DNA of 15,079 bases, from the NCBI GenBank assembly GCA_027314465.1, contig DAHVAU010000066.1, positions 1 through 15,079 of the forward strand, read 5' to 3'. The stretch is from Microcaldota archaeon (GTDB lineage Archaea; Micrarchaeota; Micrarchaeia; Micrarchaeales; CABMGC01). The notes below the pieces were generated by a model, which saw only the letters and a program-made list of their open reading frames with translations, had not been told where the DNA came from and ran no database searches. Positions 5,723-12,147 of this stretch are shown one piece after another (positions within the stretch are counted from its first letter, which is position 1; every line of letters starts with the position of its first letter). The position numbers and the translations under genes are program-made.

Positions 5723-5734
5723 TGCGCGCGCGCA
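5723..5734. repeat. Perfect 12-nt alternating GC palindrome
   Basis: TGCGCGCGCGCA is self-complementary and strictly alternating purine/pyrimidine, a sequence type that can adopt Z-DNA. It sits between two divergent A/T-rich promoter elements. No function is shown. Confidence 0.6.
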
Positions 5735-5751
5735 GCGCTCCAATCGCAAGG

Positions 5752-5765
5752 TTATTAAATTATAA
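5752..5765 (+). promoter_or_regulatory. TATA-like element of the L1-L10-P1 operon
   Basis: TTATTAAATTATAA, two overlapping TATA-like cores. Transcription would begin near 5785-5790, leaving a leader of about 35-40 nt before the rpl1 ATG. Few other genes in the window appear to have a leader this long, which leaves room for translational control. Confidence 0.5.
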
Positions 5766-5800
5766 CTGCATACTAGATGCTGCTTATTTTCCCGCAATCA

Positions 5801-5818
5801 CTGCATTGTGCAGGAGGG
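5801..5818 (+). promoter_or_regulatory. Leader hairpin abutting the rpl1 Shine-Dalgarno
   Basis: CTGCA (5801-5805) and TGCAG (5809-5813) form a 5-bp hairpin with a TTG loop. Its last G is the first base of the GGAGGG Shine-Dalgarno (5813-5818), 6 nt before the rpl1 ATG at 5825. In Methanococcus, L1 represses its own operon by binding its mRNA, so structure at this spot is suggestive. I could not match it to the known L1 RNA motif. Confidence 0.4.
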
Positions 5819-5824
5819 ATGAAC

Positions 5825-6457
5825 ATGGCACTGGATATAGAGGAATTCAGCAAGTTCATTGCTGAGAACAAGGGCAAGAGGAAGTTCAAACAGACGGTAG
5901 AGCTAGCCATAAACTTCAAGGGCATAGACTTCACAAAGCAGGACAACAGGATAAACATGGAAGTGATACTTCCTAACGGCAAGGGCAAGACCGCAAAGGT
6001 TGCAGTATTCTCCAGCGACAGGAACCTGTCAGAGGACGCAAAAAAGAACGGCATAGACGTGATAGACGGGGCAGAGATAGACGCGATCTCAAAGGACCCG
6101 GCAAGGCTCAGCTCGCTGCTAAGCTACGAACTTGTGGCACAGCCTGCGCTCATGCCTTCAATAGCAAGGAGCATGGGACAGTTCCTGGGACCCAGGAACA
6201 AGATGCCAAGGCCTCTGGTGGGAAACATAAACCTTGCGAGCATGTCAACTGAACTGAACAAGAGGATAACGCTCAGGAACAGGGGCAAGAATCTGCCTAC
6301 CCTGCACTGCATCGTTGGCAACGAGGACATGGATGCAGCGAAGATATACGAGAACGTCAAGGAGGTCATCTCAAGCGTATCAAAGAAGGTGGGTAACAGC
6401 AGAGTCAGGTCGGCTTACGTCAAGCTAACGATGAGCAAGCCGATCAAGGTGGCGTGA
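5825..6457 (+). CDS. rpl1: 50S ribosomal protein L1
   Basis: Large-subunit protein that forms the mobile L1 stalk and helps release deacylated tRNA. The 210 residues include KFKQTVELAINFKGID near the N-terminus, FLGPRNKMPRPL (the GxLGPRxKMPxP signature) at about 127-138, and a C-terminal strand SRVRSAYVKLTMSKPIKV. Length is normal for archaea. I chose the ATG at 5825 (MALDIEEF) because GGAGGG ends 6 nt before it; the ATG at 5819 lies against that motif, and the frame stays open further upstream without family resemblance. First gene of the L1-L10-P1 operon; rpl10 starts 5 nt after its stop. Confidence 0.96.
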   Translation: MALDIEEFSKFIAENKGKRKFKQTVELAINFKGIDFTKQDNRINMEVILPNGKGKTAKVAVFSSDRNLSEDAKKNGIDVIDGAEIDAISKDPARLSSLLSYELVAQPALMPSIARSMGQFLGPRNKMPRPLVGNINLASMSTELNKRITLRNRGKNLPTLHCIVGNEDMDAAKIYENVKEVISSVSKKVGNSRVRSAYVKLTMSKPIKVA

Positions 6458-6462
6458 TATTT

Positions 6463-7356
6463 ATGATGATGTCAAAAGCGCAGAAGGTTGAGTACGTAAA
6501 GACCCTGCAAAAGGAGGTCAAGTCGTACTCTACAGTGGGCATACTGCCTCTTGAGTCGGTGCCAGACACGCTGGTGCAAAGGGCCAGGAACGGCCTTAAG
6601 CCTGATGTCAGGTTCGTGATGCTCAGAAAGACTCTTGCCTGCAGGCTGCTGGACTCTGACCCAGGCCTCTCAAGGCTCAAGCAGTACGCAGTGGGAGACT
6701 TCGCGATAATCTTCTCGAACAAGGATCCGTCAGAGCTAAGCAAGCTGATATCCTCCAACAGGATGAAGCTCATAGCAAAGCCAAACCAGATAGCCCCGTC
6801 AGAGATATCGATAGTGGCAGGGGAGACCAGCATAGCCCCGGGGCAGGCTGTGACCGACATGAAGGCTGCAGGAATAGATGTGAAGATAGAGAAGGGCAAG
6901 GTAGTAATATCCAAGGGCAAGGTGCTTGTGAAGAAGGGCGAGAAGATATCCACTGCAGTGTCAAAGGCGCTCAAGATGCTTGACATAACGCCTTTTGAGG
7001 CAGGCACAAAGCTAAAGGTGGCTCTTAGCGCAGGACTTATGTTCAACGAATACGCTCTTGGAATAGACAGCGCATTCGTGTCAGGAGAGATCGCATCGAG
7101 CTTCGTGCAGGCAGATGCCCTGGCAACATCGATAGGCTTTGTGACACAGTACAACGCCGGCGCGCTCATAAGAAAGGCATACCTCGGCGCGCTGGGCCTA
7201 GGACTTGAGGCTGAGGTGTACGAGCCGGGCATATCAGACAAACTTCTTGCAAGGGCGGTGCGCGAGGCGGTAAGCCTTAATGCAATGGTGAAGACAGAGC
7301 CAAAGGCACAGGAGCCCAAGCCCGGGGAGCCAAAGACTGATGAAGGGCAGAAATAA
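6463..7356 (+). CDS. rpl10: 50S ribosomal protein L10 (P0, acidic stalk base)
   Basis: Base of the ribosomal stalk: binds 23S rRNA together with L11 and carries P1 dimers that recruit elongation factors. The N-terminal KAQKVEYVKTLQKEVKSYSTVGIL, then PDVRFVMLRKTLACRLL and the IAPSEISIVAGETSIAPGQA insert region, are typical of archaeal P0, as are the later helices that bind P1. The product is 297 residues, shorter than the roughly 330-350 usual for the family. It ends in a Lys/Pro/Glu-rich stretch (EPKPGEPKTDEGQK) without the GLxxLFG tail that normally closes archaeal P0. No continuation appears in other frames before rpl12. The start is one of three ATGs in a row (6463, 6466, 6469); GTGAT overlapping the rpl1 stop is the likely Shine-Dalgarno. 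Confidence 0.95.
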   Translation: MMMSKAQKVEYVKTLQKEVKSYSTVGILPLESVPDTLVQRARNGLKPDVRFVMLRKTLACRLLDSDPGLSRLKQYAVGDFAIIFSNKDPSELSKLISSNRMKLIAKPNQIAPSEISIVAGETSIAPGQAVTDMKAAGIDVKIEKGKVVISKGKVLVKKGEKISTAVSKALKMLDITPFEAGTKLKVALSAGLMFNEYALGIDSAFVSGEIASSFVQADALATSIGFVTQYNAGALIRKAYLGALGLGLEAEVYEPGISDKLLARAVREAVSLNAMVKTEPKAQEPKPGEPKTDEGQK

Positions 7357-7380
7357 CGCTGAATAAAGAATGGTGAAACA

Positions 7381-7683
7381 ATGGAGTACATATACGCAGC
7401 ACTTCTCTTGGACGCAGCAGGAAAGGAGATAAGCGACAAGAGCCTGGTGGAAGTGGTCAAGGCAGCTGGACTTGCGCCTGACGAGGCCCTGGCAAAGTCA
7501 GTGGCAACGTCGCTCAAGGACGTGAACATAAAGGACGTGATAAAGAATGCACAGTCCGTCCAGCTCGCAGCCCCAGCCGCAGCACAGCCAGCCGGCGCGC
7601 CTGCAGCAAAGAAGCAGGAGCCTGAGGAAGAGAAGGTAAGCGAAGAGCAAGCAGCAGGAGGCCTTGCAAGCCTGTTCGGCTAA
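7381..7683 (+). CDS. rpl12: 50S ribosomal protein P1 (L12-type stalk protein)
   Basis: Dimeric acidic stalk protein that binds P0 through its N-terminus and translation factors through its C-terminal tail. MEYIYAALLLDAAGKEI opens the helical dimerisation domain (about 1-60). An Ala/Pro-rich hinge (about 64-80) follows, then an acidic stretch ending EEQAAGGLASLFG, the conserved factor-binding tail. Normal length at 100 residues. GGTGA lies 4 nt before the ATG. Last gene of the operon, 24 nt after rpl10. Because P0 here lacks its own tail, P1 may provide every factor-binding tail on the stalk. Confidence 0.96.
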   Translation: MEYIYAALLLDAAGKEISDKSLVEVVKAAGLAPDEALAKSVATSLKDVNIKDVIKNAQSVQLAAPAAAQPAGAPAAKKQEPEEEKVSEEQAAGGLASLFG

Positions 7684-7684
7684 A

Positions 7685-7791
7685 GCTGCATTGCAGCCTA
7701 GCCAACAGCAGGTCTTTTGGATGCGCGCAAGAAGGAACCACGCATGTTCCTAGCTCTGCCTAGCACGGCCCATGCGCCCCGAGAAAGGGCC
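7685..7791 (+). other. Non-coding stretch with three small inverted repeats after the L1 operon
   Basis: The gap 7684-7890 has no convincing ORF. It holds three short perfect stems: GCTGC/GCAGC (7685-7697, starting one base after the P1 stop), GGAAC/GTTCC (7734-7750, 7-nt loop) and GGCCC/GGGCC (7767-7791, 15-nt loop). TCTTTT at 7713-7718 is the only T-run and may serve as a weak terminator. No tRNA arms, C/D-box pair or protein-coding pattern could be recognised. It may be the operon's 3' untranslated region, an unidentified small RNA, or chance pairing in GC-rich sequence. Confidence 0.35.
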
Positions 7792-7849
7792 AGGGGCCTG
7801 TACTTTGGGCAAAGAGGGAATAACGTCGTTCCACGCTGACGCAGCAATG

Positions 7850-7859
7850 TTTATATAAT
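7850..7859 (+). promoter_or_regulatory. TATA element of the ferredoxin gene
   Basis: TTTATATAAT, close to the archaeal consensus and centred about 36 nt before the ATG at 7891. GGTG at 7881-7884, 6 nt before the ATG, gives a ribosome-binding site within a leader of about 10 nt. Confidence 0.6.
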
Positions 7860-7890
7860 GTATATCAGATATTCCATCTTGGTGTTTTGA

Positions 7891-8247
7891 ATGCAAGTAT
7901 ACGTAGAAAAACCAAAGTGCACTGGATGCTCACACTGTTTTGACGTCTGCCCTGTGGCAGTCTTCGAGATGAAGGACAGGGAGGCTCCCGATGTCAACAA
8001 CGACACTGCCCCTGACGAGTGGAAGTGGAAGGGATCCCACACTCCTGAGGTGACTGCAAAGTGGGCCAACGTCCAGGACGGGCACAAGCACTTCGCAGAG
8101 AAGCACGAGGGCGGTAGCGGAGGCATATCAGTAGCAGTCAACGGCGCCTCATGCATACTGTGCCAGGCCTGCCTTGTTGAGTGCGAAGGCGAGTGCATAG
8201 TCATAACTGACGACACTAACAACGTATACCATTCGATATACAAGTGA
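7891..8247 (+). CDS. 2[4Fe-4S] ferredoxin with long His-containing insertion
   Basis: Cytoplasmic electron carrier. The first cluster motif is C10-x2-C13-x2-C16-x3-C20-P, and the second is C88-x2-C91-x2-C94-x3-C98, with an extra C102. Each [4Fe-4S] cluster would be bound by three Cys of one motif and the last Cys of the other. The two motifs are 68 residues apart, much more than in clostridial ferredoxins. The insertion is rich in Asp, Trp and His (H50, H65, H67, H72). Thermoacidophile ferredoxins such as the Sulfolobus protein bind zinc through three His and an Asp, but there the His lie mainly in an N-terminal extension, so a metal site here would be arranged differently. The gene is monocistronic with its own TATA element. 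Likely partners include 2-oxoacid oxidoreductases or the flavin reductase at 615-1328 (inference). Confidence 0.88.
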   Translation: MQVYVEKPKCTGCSHCFDVCPVAVFEMKDREAPDVNNDTAPDEWKWKGSHTPEVTAKWANVQDGHKHFAEKHEGGSGGISVAVNGASCILCQACLVECEGECIVITDDTNNVYHSIYK

Positions 8248-8311
8248 AGGTGCAGTACTGGTCTTTGGTGCGTGGCGGGCCGGCTTATGCAGCCATCCTG
8301 CCATCCCATTT

Positions 8312-9385
8312 CTACCCATCCTTACTGTTTTTCCCGCGCCCCAGGCCCTTCTTTTTCATCTCGAAATCTATCACGACCTCTATCTCAGAAGCCGAGTACG
8401 GCCTTACTGTGCGCGATGAGACCACGCGCATGGATACTCCCATGCGCTTAAGCAGCCCTGATATCCTGACGACATGCTCGTCCACGGCGTGGTCCTTGCT
8501 TCCGAACGCGTAGTAGTGCACGATGCATCTTCTCTTCGCGGCCCTGAGCGCTGCTTGCATGAATCTGTAGGAGTCCTTTGGCAGCGGCATTACTATGCGG
8601 TCTGCAAAGCCGCTGTAGTCCGCAGCAATCTTGCCCACGTCTCCAAGCCTTGGCTCAACGTTCTGGACCTTGTTTATGCGTATGTTCTCAAGCATGTAGC
8701 TGTATGCGGACCTGTTGAGCTCTATTGCAACTATTTTTGAGTTCTTGTGCGCCCTTGCAATCTCTATAGCATACGGGCCGACGCCTGCGAACATGACCAT
8801 GACGTTCTCCCCGTCCTTTGACACAGCGCTTATCCTGCCGCGCTCAAACGCCAGCCTTGGCGAGAAGAAGGCCTTGCGCACATCCAGCCTGAACGTGCAG
8901 CCGTTCTCCTTGTACTGGGCCTGAAAGGTTCTCCTGCCAGCCACATATGTGTAGCTGCGCGTCCTGTACCTGCCGCTTACCGGGCCTGCTTTGGCCAGCA
9001 CGGTCTTTATGTTCTTGTTCGAGCGCATGAGCATGCGTGCCATGCGCAGCGCAGATGCATGCGTACGCGCATCTATTACTACTATGCTGCCTATGGCATC
9101 GTATCCGCGCGCTGCATCAGGGAGCCCCCCTCCCTCCGGCGCCTTGATGGCGCCTGCATACGCTGCCCTTTTGGCCTTCCTCATGCCGCTGCGCTTAACG
9201 ATCTCAAGCCCCATGCGCGCTATGCGCCCAAGCTCCCCATCAGAGGCATACTTTATTGGAATGTATACGAAGCTGCGCGCGCTCTGCACCCTGAGCGAGT
9301 TGTCTACAAGGCCCGCTTTTGACAGGCTTAGGCGCACCCGTTCGGCGTCCGCTTTGCGTACCCTGACGGCTCTGGCCATGCCCAT
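8312..9385 (-). CDS. trm5: tRNA (guanine37-N1)-methyltransferase Trm5
   Basis: Transfers a methyl group from S-adenosylmethionine to N1 of G37 in tRNA, preventing +1 frameshifting. Numbered from the ATG at 9385 (357 residues): a small N-terminal D1-like region with LVDNSLRVQSARSFVYIPI, then YDAIGSIVVID, then a linker ending FSPRLAFER (174-182). The Rossmann fold has SAM motif I MFAGVGPYAI (198-207), IELNRSAY...EN (221-233) and the catalytic-loop MPLP (266-269). These fit Trm5 rather than the bacterial TrmD knot fold. A Taw2-type wyosine transferase is a related alternative. The frame is open further upstream, with ATGs at 9400 and 9379 and a TTG at 9475. A TATA-like element centred at 9413 makes 9385 the best leaderless start. 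Divergent from spt5. Confidence 0.9.
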   Translation of the reverse strand: MGMARAVRVRKADAERVRLSLSKAGLVDNSLRVQSARSFVYIPIKYASDGELGRIARMGLEIVKRSGMRKAKRAAYAGAIKAPEGGGLPDAARGYDAIGSIVVIDARTHASALRMARMLMRSNKNIKTVLAKAGPVSGRYRTRSYTYVAGRRTFQAQYKENGCTFRLDVRKAFFSPRLAFERGRISAVSKDGENVMVMFAGVGPYAIEIARAHKNSKIVAIELNRSAYSYMLENIRINKVQNVEPRLGDVGKIAADYSGFADRIVMPLPKDSYRFMQAALRAAKRRCIVHYYAFGSKDHAVDEHVVRISGLLKRMGVSMRVVSSRTVRPYSASEIEVVIDFEMKKKGLGRGKNSKDG

Positions 9386-9407
9386 GAGATGCTTATTCAT
9401 GCCCAAG

Positions 9408-9417
9408 CTATTAATAA
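9408..9417 (-). promoter_or_regulatory. TATA-like element of trm5
   Basis: Minus strand TTATTAATAG, centred 28 nt before the ATG at 9385. If this is the promoter, the ATG at 9400 would lie upstream of the transcription start. Confidence 0.4.
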
Positions 9418-9455
9418 GCAGCACAGCCAGCACGCAGCGCGGCACAGAGGCAAAG

Positions 9456-9471
9456 TAATATAAAATAATAA
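9456..9471 (+). promoter_or_regulatory. A/T-rich promoter-like element upstream of spt5
   Basis: TAATATAAAATAATAA on the plus strand contains TATAAAAT-like cores about 80-90 nt before the spt5 ATG. This would leave a leader of about 55-60 nt. A second candidate, GATATACTCATAA near 9478-9490, would shorten the leader to about 40 nt. I cannot choose between them. Confidence 0.35.
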
Positions 9472-9500
9472 GCACAAGATATACTCATAACTAATTGCCT

Positions 9501-9514
9501 CTAGGTACGCCTAG
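9501..9514 (+). promoter_or_regulatory. Small hairpin with TACG loop in the spt5 leader
   Basis: CTAGG (9501-9505) and CCTAG (9510-9514) form a 5-bp stem around TACG, extendable by a T-G wobble. It would lie in the 5' leader of the spt5-rpl11 transcript. Regulation through it is unproven. Confidence 0.3.
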
Positions 9515-9548
9515 GAGAAGAGCTGCGGCGCAGGGGCGCGTGACTGAT

Positions 9549-9995
9549 ATGTATTTCATAGTAAGGGTAACGGCAAGCCAGGAGAAGATAACCGCAGACA
9601 TACTGCAGAACAAGATAGCCAAGAGCAACTCCGACATATACTCGGTAATAATGCCTTACGGCATGCGCGGATATCTGATAATAGAGGCTGCGAGCGAGAT
9701 AGCGTGCAGGGATCTCATACTAAACGAGCCGCACGTCAAGGGCATGCTGCCAAAGCCGCTGGACAACGCCGAGATGGAGAAGATGCTAGCTGCAAAGCAG
9801 ACAACGCAGGAGATAGCGGTAAATGACGTTATAGAGTTCTTCACAGGCCCGTTCAAGGGCTACAAGGCCAAGGTCATAAAGATAGACTCTGGCAAGGAAG
9901 AGATAACAGTGGAGCTCATGGAAGTGGCTGTGCCTATACCAGTAACGACAAAGGCCAACATGGCCAGGGTAATACAGAAGGCAAGCCAGTTATGA
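9549..9995 (+). CDS. spt5: Transcription elongation factor Spt5 (archaeal NusG)
   Basis: Processivity factor that closes the RNA polymerase clamp, normally with Spt4, and couples transcription to the ribosome. The 148-residue product starts MYFIVRVTASQEKITADIL, the typical beginning of the NGN domain (about 1-85). A KOW domain follows at about 92-118 (VNDVIEFFTGPFKGYKAKVIKID). Length is normal. I chose the ATG at 9549 because GTGA lies 5 nt upstream and the family starts here; the frame is open 54 nt further upstream with Arg/Ala-rich residues unlike Spt5. rpl11 follows after 13 nt, a widely conserved pairing. No SecE gene is seen upstream, where it often lies. Confidence 0.95.
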   Translation: MYFIVRVTASQEKITADILQNKIAKSNSDIYSVIMPYGMRGYLIIEAASEIACRDLILNEPHVKGMLPKPLDNAEMEKMLAAKQTTQEIAVNDVIEFFTGPFKGYKAKVIKIDSGKEEITVELMEVAVPIPVTTKANMARVIQKASQL

Positions 9996-10008
9996 TTGTA
10001 GTGATAGC

Positions 10009-10479
10009 ATGACAGAGGTAGTGGTTAACGGTCTCATAGAAGGCGGGAAGGCAACATCGGGCCCTCCGTTCGGCCCTGCGCTTGGGCCTCTTGGAGTGAA
10101 TACTGCCAAGATAGTCGAGGAGATAAACGCAAAGACAAAGGCCTTTGAGGGCATAAAGGTGCCGGTGAAGGTCACTGTCATAAAAGAGACAAGGGAGTTC
10201 AAGGTCGAGGTCGGTTCTCCTACAACCAGCGCTCTTGTGCTCAAGGAGCTCGGGCTGCAGAAGGGAGCCAAGACAAAGGATGAGATAGCAGGCAACATAA
10301 CCATTGAGCAGGTAAAGAAGATAGCCCAGGCCAAGCAGGCCTCGATGTACGGCAACACCCTCGAGGCAAAGGCCAAGCAGGTCATAGGCACGTGCAAGAG
10401 CATGAACATAACCGTCGAAGGGATTGACGCACGCGAGATGCTCAGGAAGATAGAGGCGAAGGAAGTCAGCCTCAAGTAA
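10009..10479 (+). CDS. rpl11: 50S ribosomal protein L11
   Basis: Binds the GTPase-associated centre of 23S rRNA beside P0 and takes part in elongation-factor function. The signature GGKATSGPPFGPALGPLGVN occupies residues 12-31 of the N-terminal domain. The C-terminal RNA-binding domain has KDEIAGNITIEQVKKIAQAK and QVIGTCKSMNITVEG. Complete at 156 residues. GTGAT just upstream of the ATG serves as Shine-Dalgarno motif. In many archaea this gene continues directly into rpl1-rpl10-rpl12; here that operon lies about 2.3 kb to the left, separated by a ferredoxin gene and trm5. Confidence 0.96.
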   Translation: MTEVVVNGLIEGGKATSGPPFGPALGPLGVNTAKIVEEINAKTKAFEGIKVPVKVTVIKETREFKVEVGSPTTSALVLKELGLQKGAKTKDEIAGNITIEQVKKIAQAKQASMYGNTLEAKAKQVIGTCKSMNITVEGIDAREMLRKIEAKEVSLK

Positions 10480-10496
10480 CAAATGCTGGTCTTACG

Positions 10497-11474
10497 GTGA
10501 TTGTGCAGGACGCAATCTACGCGAGTGCAGAAATCGACGAGCCTGTGCTAATCGATCTTATCAATGCGCCCACAGTCACGCGGCTGCGCGATGTGTCCCA
10601 GAGGGGATATCCTGCATTCGTCAACAGCGCTATGCCGGTGCACTACAGCAGGTACGAGCACAGCGTGGGATGCATGCTGCTGCTAAGGAGGCTCGGGGCA
10701 GGCCTTGAGGAGCAGATAGCGGGCCTTCTGCATGATGTATCCCATACTGCGTTCTCGCATGTAATAGACTGGGCCATAGGGGATCCCACCAAAGAAGACT
10801 ATCAGGACCGCATACTCAGGCAGTACATAAATGCCTCAGAGCTGCCTGGCATACTAGCAAGCCACGGATACGACAGCAGCAAGATAAGCGAGATGGAGGA
10901 GGCGGACCACTTCGGGCTACTGGAGCGAGCGGCCCCGCAGCTGTGCGCAGACAGGATAGACTACACACTCAGGGACATGCACTACTCAATGCACAGGCGC
11001 ACAAAGCCTTTCCTGCAGCATCTTACCGTATATAACGGGCATATCGCATTCGATTCATACGACATGGCGCTGGGCTTTGCCAGGGCCTATGCATCGTGCC
11101 AGAGGAGGATATGGGCAAGCCCTGACAATGTCGTCAGGTACTACCTCATAGCGCAGATGATCAAAAAGGCCATTGAGAAGGGAGCGATAACCAGCGCCGA
11201 TTTCCATTGCACAGAGACTGAGTTCATAAAGAAGCTGCGAGGCTCCGGCGCTGAGCTGCAGGGTCTTGCAGAGGCGGCATTCGGCAGTCTCAATTACAGG
11301 ATATCAAGAAGCGGGATCAGTATAGCCAAGAAGTTCAGGCACATAGATCCGGAGTATGTGCAAGAAGGCAGGATGATGAGGGTATCAGAAGCAAACCCAG
11401 CGTATATCAGGAAACTGCGCGCACAGGGGCTAAAGGAAGCCAAGGGGCTGTGCGTTGAGATCGGTGGTGAGTGA
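10497..11474 (+). CDS. HD-domain phosphohydrolase (COG1078/dNTPase-like)
   Basis: Metal-dependent phosphohydrolase of the HD superfamily, related to dNTP triphosphohydrolases and SAMHD1. The N-terminal TRLRDVSQRGYPAFV and HYSRYEHSVG (49-58) contain the R-L-R and first-His features of the family. The H79-D80 pair lies in GLLHDVSHTAFSH (76-88), and the last metal ligand is D152 in ADRIDYTLRD. That completes the H...HD...D set, so the protein should be catalytic. 325 residues. The start is a GTG at 10497; a GTG at 10503 is possible, since GGTGA lies just before it. It is 17 nt after rpl11 and shares its last base with the next gene's ATG. Substrate unknown: dNTPs, other nucleotides or a small phosphoester are all possible. 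Confidence 0.88.
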   Translation: MIVQDAIYASAEIDEPVLIDLINAPTVTRLRDVSQRGYPAFVNSAMPVHYSRYEHSVGCMLLLRRLGAGLEEQIAGLLHDVSHTAFSHVIDWAIGDPTKEDYQDRILRQYINASELPGILASHGYDSSKISEMEEADHFGLLERAAPQLCADRIDYTLRDMHYSMHRRTKPFLQHLTVYNGHIAFDSYDMALGFARAYASCQRRIWASPDNVVRYYLIAQMIKKAIEKGAITSADFHCTETEFIKKLRGSGAELQGLAEAAFGSLNYRISRSGISIAKKFRHIDPEYVQEGRMMRVSEANPAYIRKLRAQGLKEAKGLCVEIGGE

Positions 11475-12145
11475 TGCAGCGCGGCAGCACTCTTTGTGTT
11501 GCAGGCCTCTACCTGGTGCTTAGAAAGCAGCACGGCCACATGGGCTGGTGGCCTGCAGACACTCCTGACGAGATAGTCATAGGCGCGGTGCTCACCCAGC
11601 AGGCATCATGGCGCAACGTAGAGCGGGCCCTAAATAACCTTGGCACACAGGGCCGCCTAAGTATAGACGGGATCAATAGGATGCGTACAGCAGACCTGGA
11701 GAGGTGCATAAGGCCGTCGGGATTCTACAGGCGCAAGGCCGCCGTGCTCAAGGGATTTGCATCTCATGTAATCTCAGTGCACGGGTCGCTGAAGATGATG
11801 CTGTGCGTTGATGCCACCGCGCTTAGAAAGGAGCTGCTTTCCATAAGGGGCATAGGGCCGCAGACTGCAGACTCCATCATACTGTATGCCGCAGGCAGGC
11901 CGGTATTCGTCATAGATGCATATACCAGGCGCATAATGAGCAGGGTGTACGGTATAGATGGCGCAATGGGCTACGGCGAGCTGCAGCAATACATGTCCTC
12001 AAGGCTGGACGAGTCAGCCGAGCTTTACAACGACTTCCATGCGCAGCTTGTGGAGCTCGGCAAACGCCACTGTAAGACCAAACCTTTATGTAATGGGTGC
12101 CCGGTAATGTCATACTGCCTCCACGGGAGGAGGAATGCGAAGTGA
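11474..12145 (+). CDS. EndoIII-family DNA glycosylase, COG2231/MagIII-like
   Basis: Base-excision repair glycosylase of the HhH-GPD superfamily. GAVLTQQASWRNVERALNNL (38-57) is typical of the COG2231 group, which includes Helicobacter MagIII (3-methyladenine glycosylase). The helix-hairpin-helix is SIRGIGPQTADS (123-134) and the catalytic Asp is D148 in FVIDAYTRR. The Lys found in bifunctional EndoIII (GVGRKTA) is Gln130 here, so AP-lyase activity is unlikely. A [4Fe-4S] cluster site follows: C200-x5-C206-x2-C209-x5-C215, one residue shorter in the first gap than in E. coli Nth. Product is 223 residues, start at the ATG that overlaps the HD gene's stop by one base. Alkylated-base specificity is inferred from the family. 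Confidence 0.88.
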   Translation: MQRGSTLCVAGLYLVLRKQHGHMGWWPADTPDEIVIGAVLTQQASWRNVERALNNLGTQGRLSIDGINRMRTADLERCIRPSGFYRRKAAVLKGFASHVISVHGSLKMMLCVDATALRKELLSIRGIGPQTADSIILYAAGRPVFVIDAYTRRIMSRVYGIDGAMGYGELQQYMSSRLDESAELYNDFHAQLVELGKRHCKTKPLCNGCPVMSYCLHGRRNAK

Positions 12146-12147
12146 TC

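Noticed and set aside
6444..7529. 361-codon open frame on the minus strand opposite rpl10
   Set aside because: It is antisense to a certain ribosomal protein gene; the Ser/Ala/Phe-rich product has no domain pattern and follows from the codon bias of the sense gene.
9386..9475. N-terminal extension of Trm5 with a hydrophobic start
   Set aside because: The extra residues look like a translated promoter region, and the TATA-like element lies inside them.
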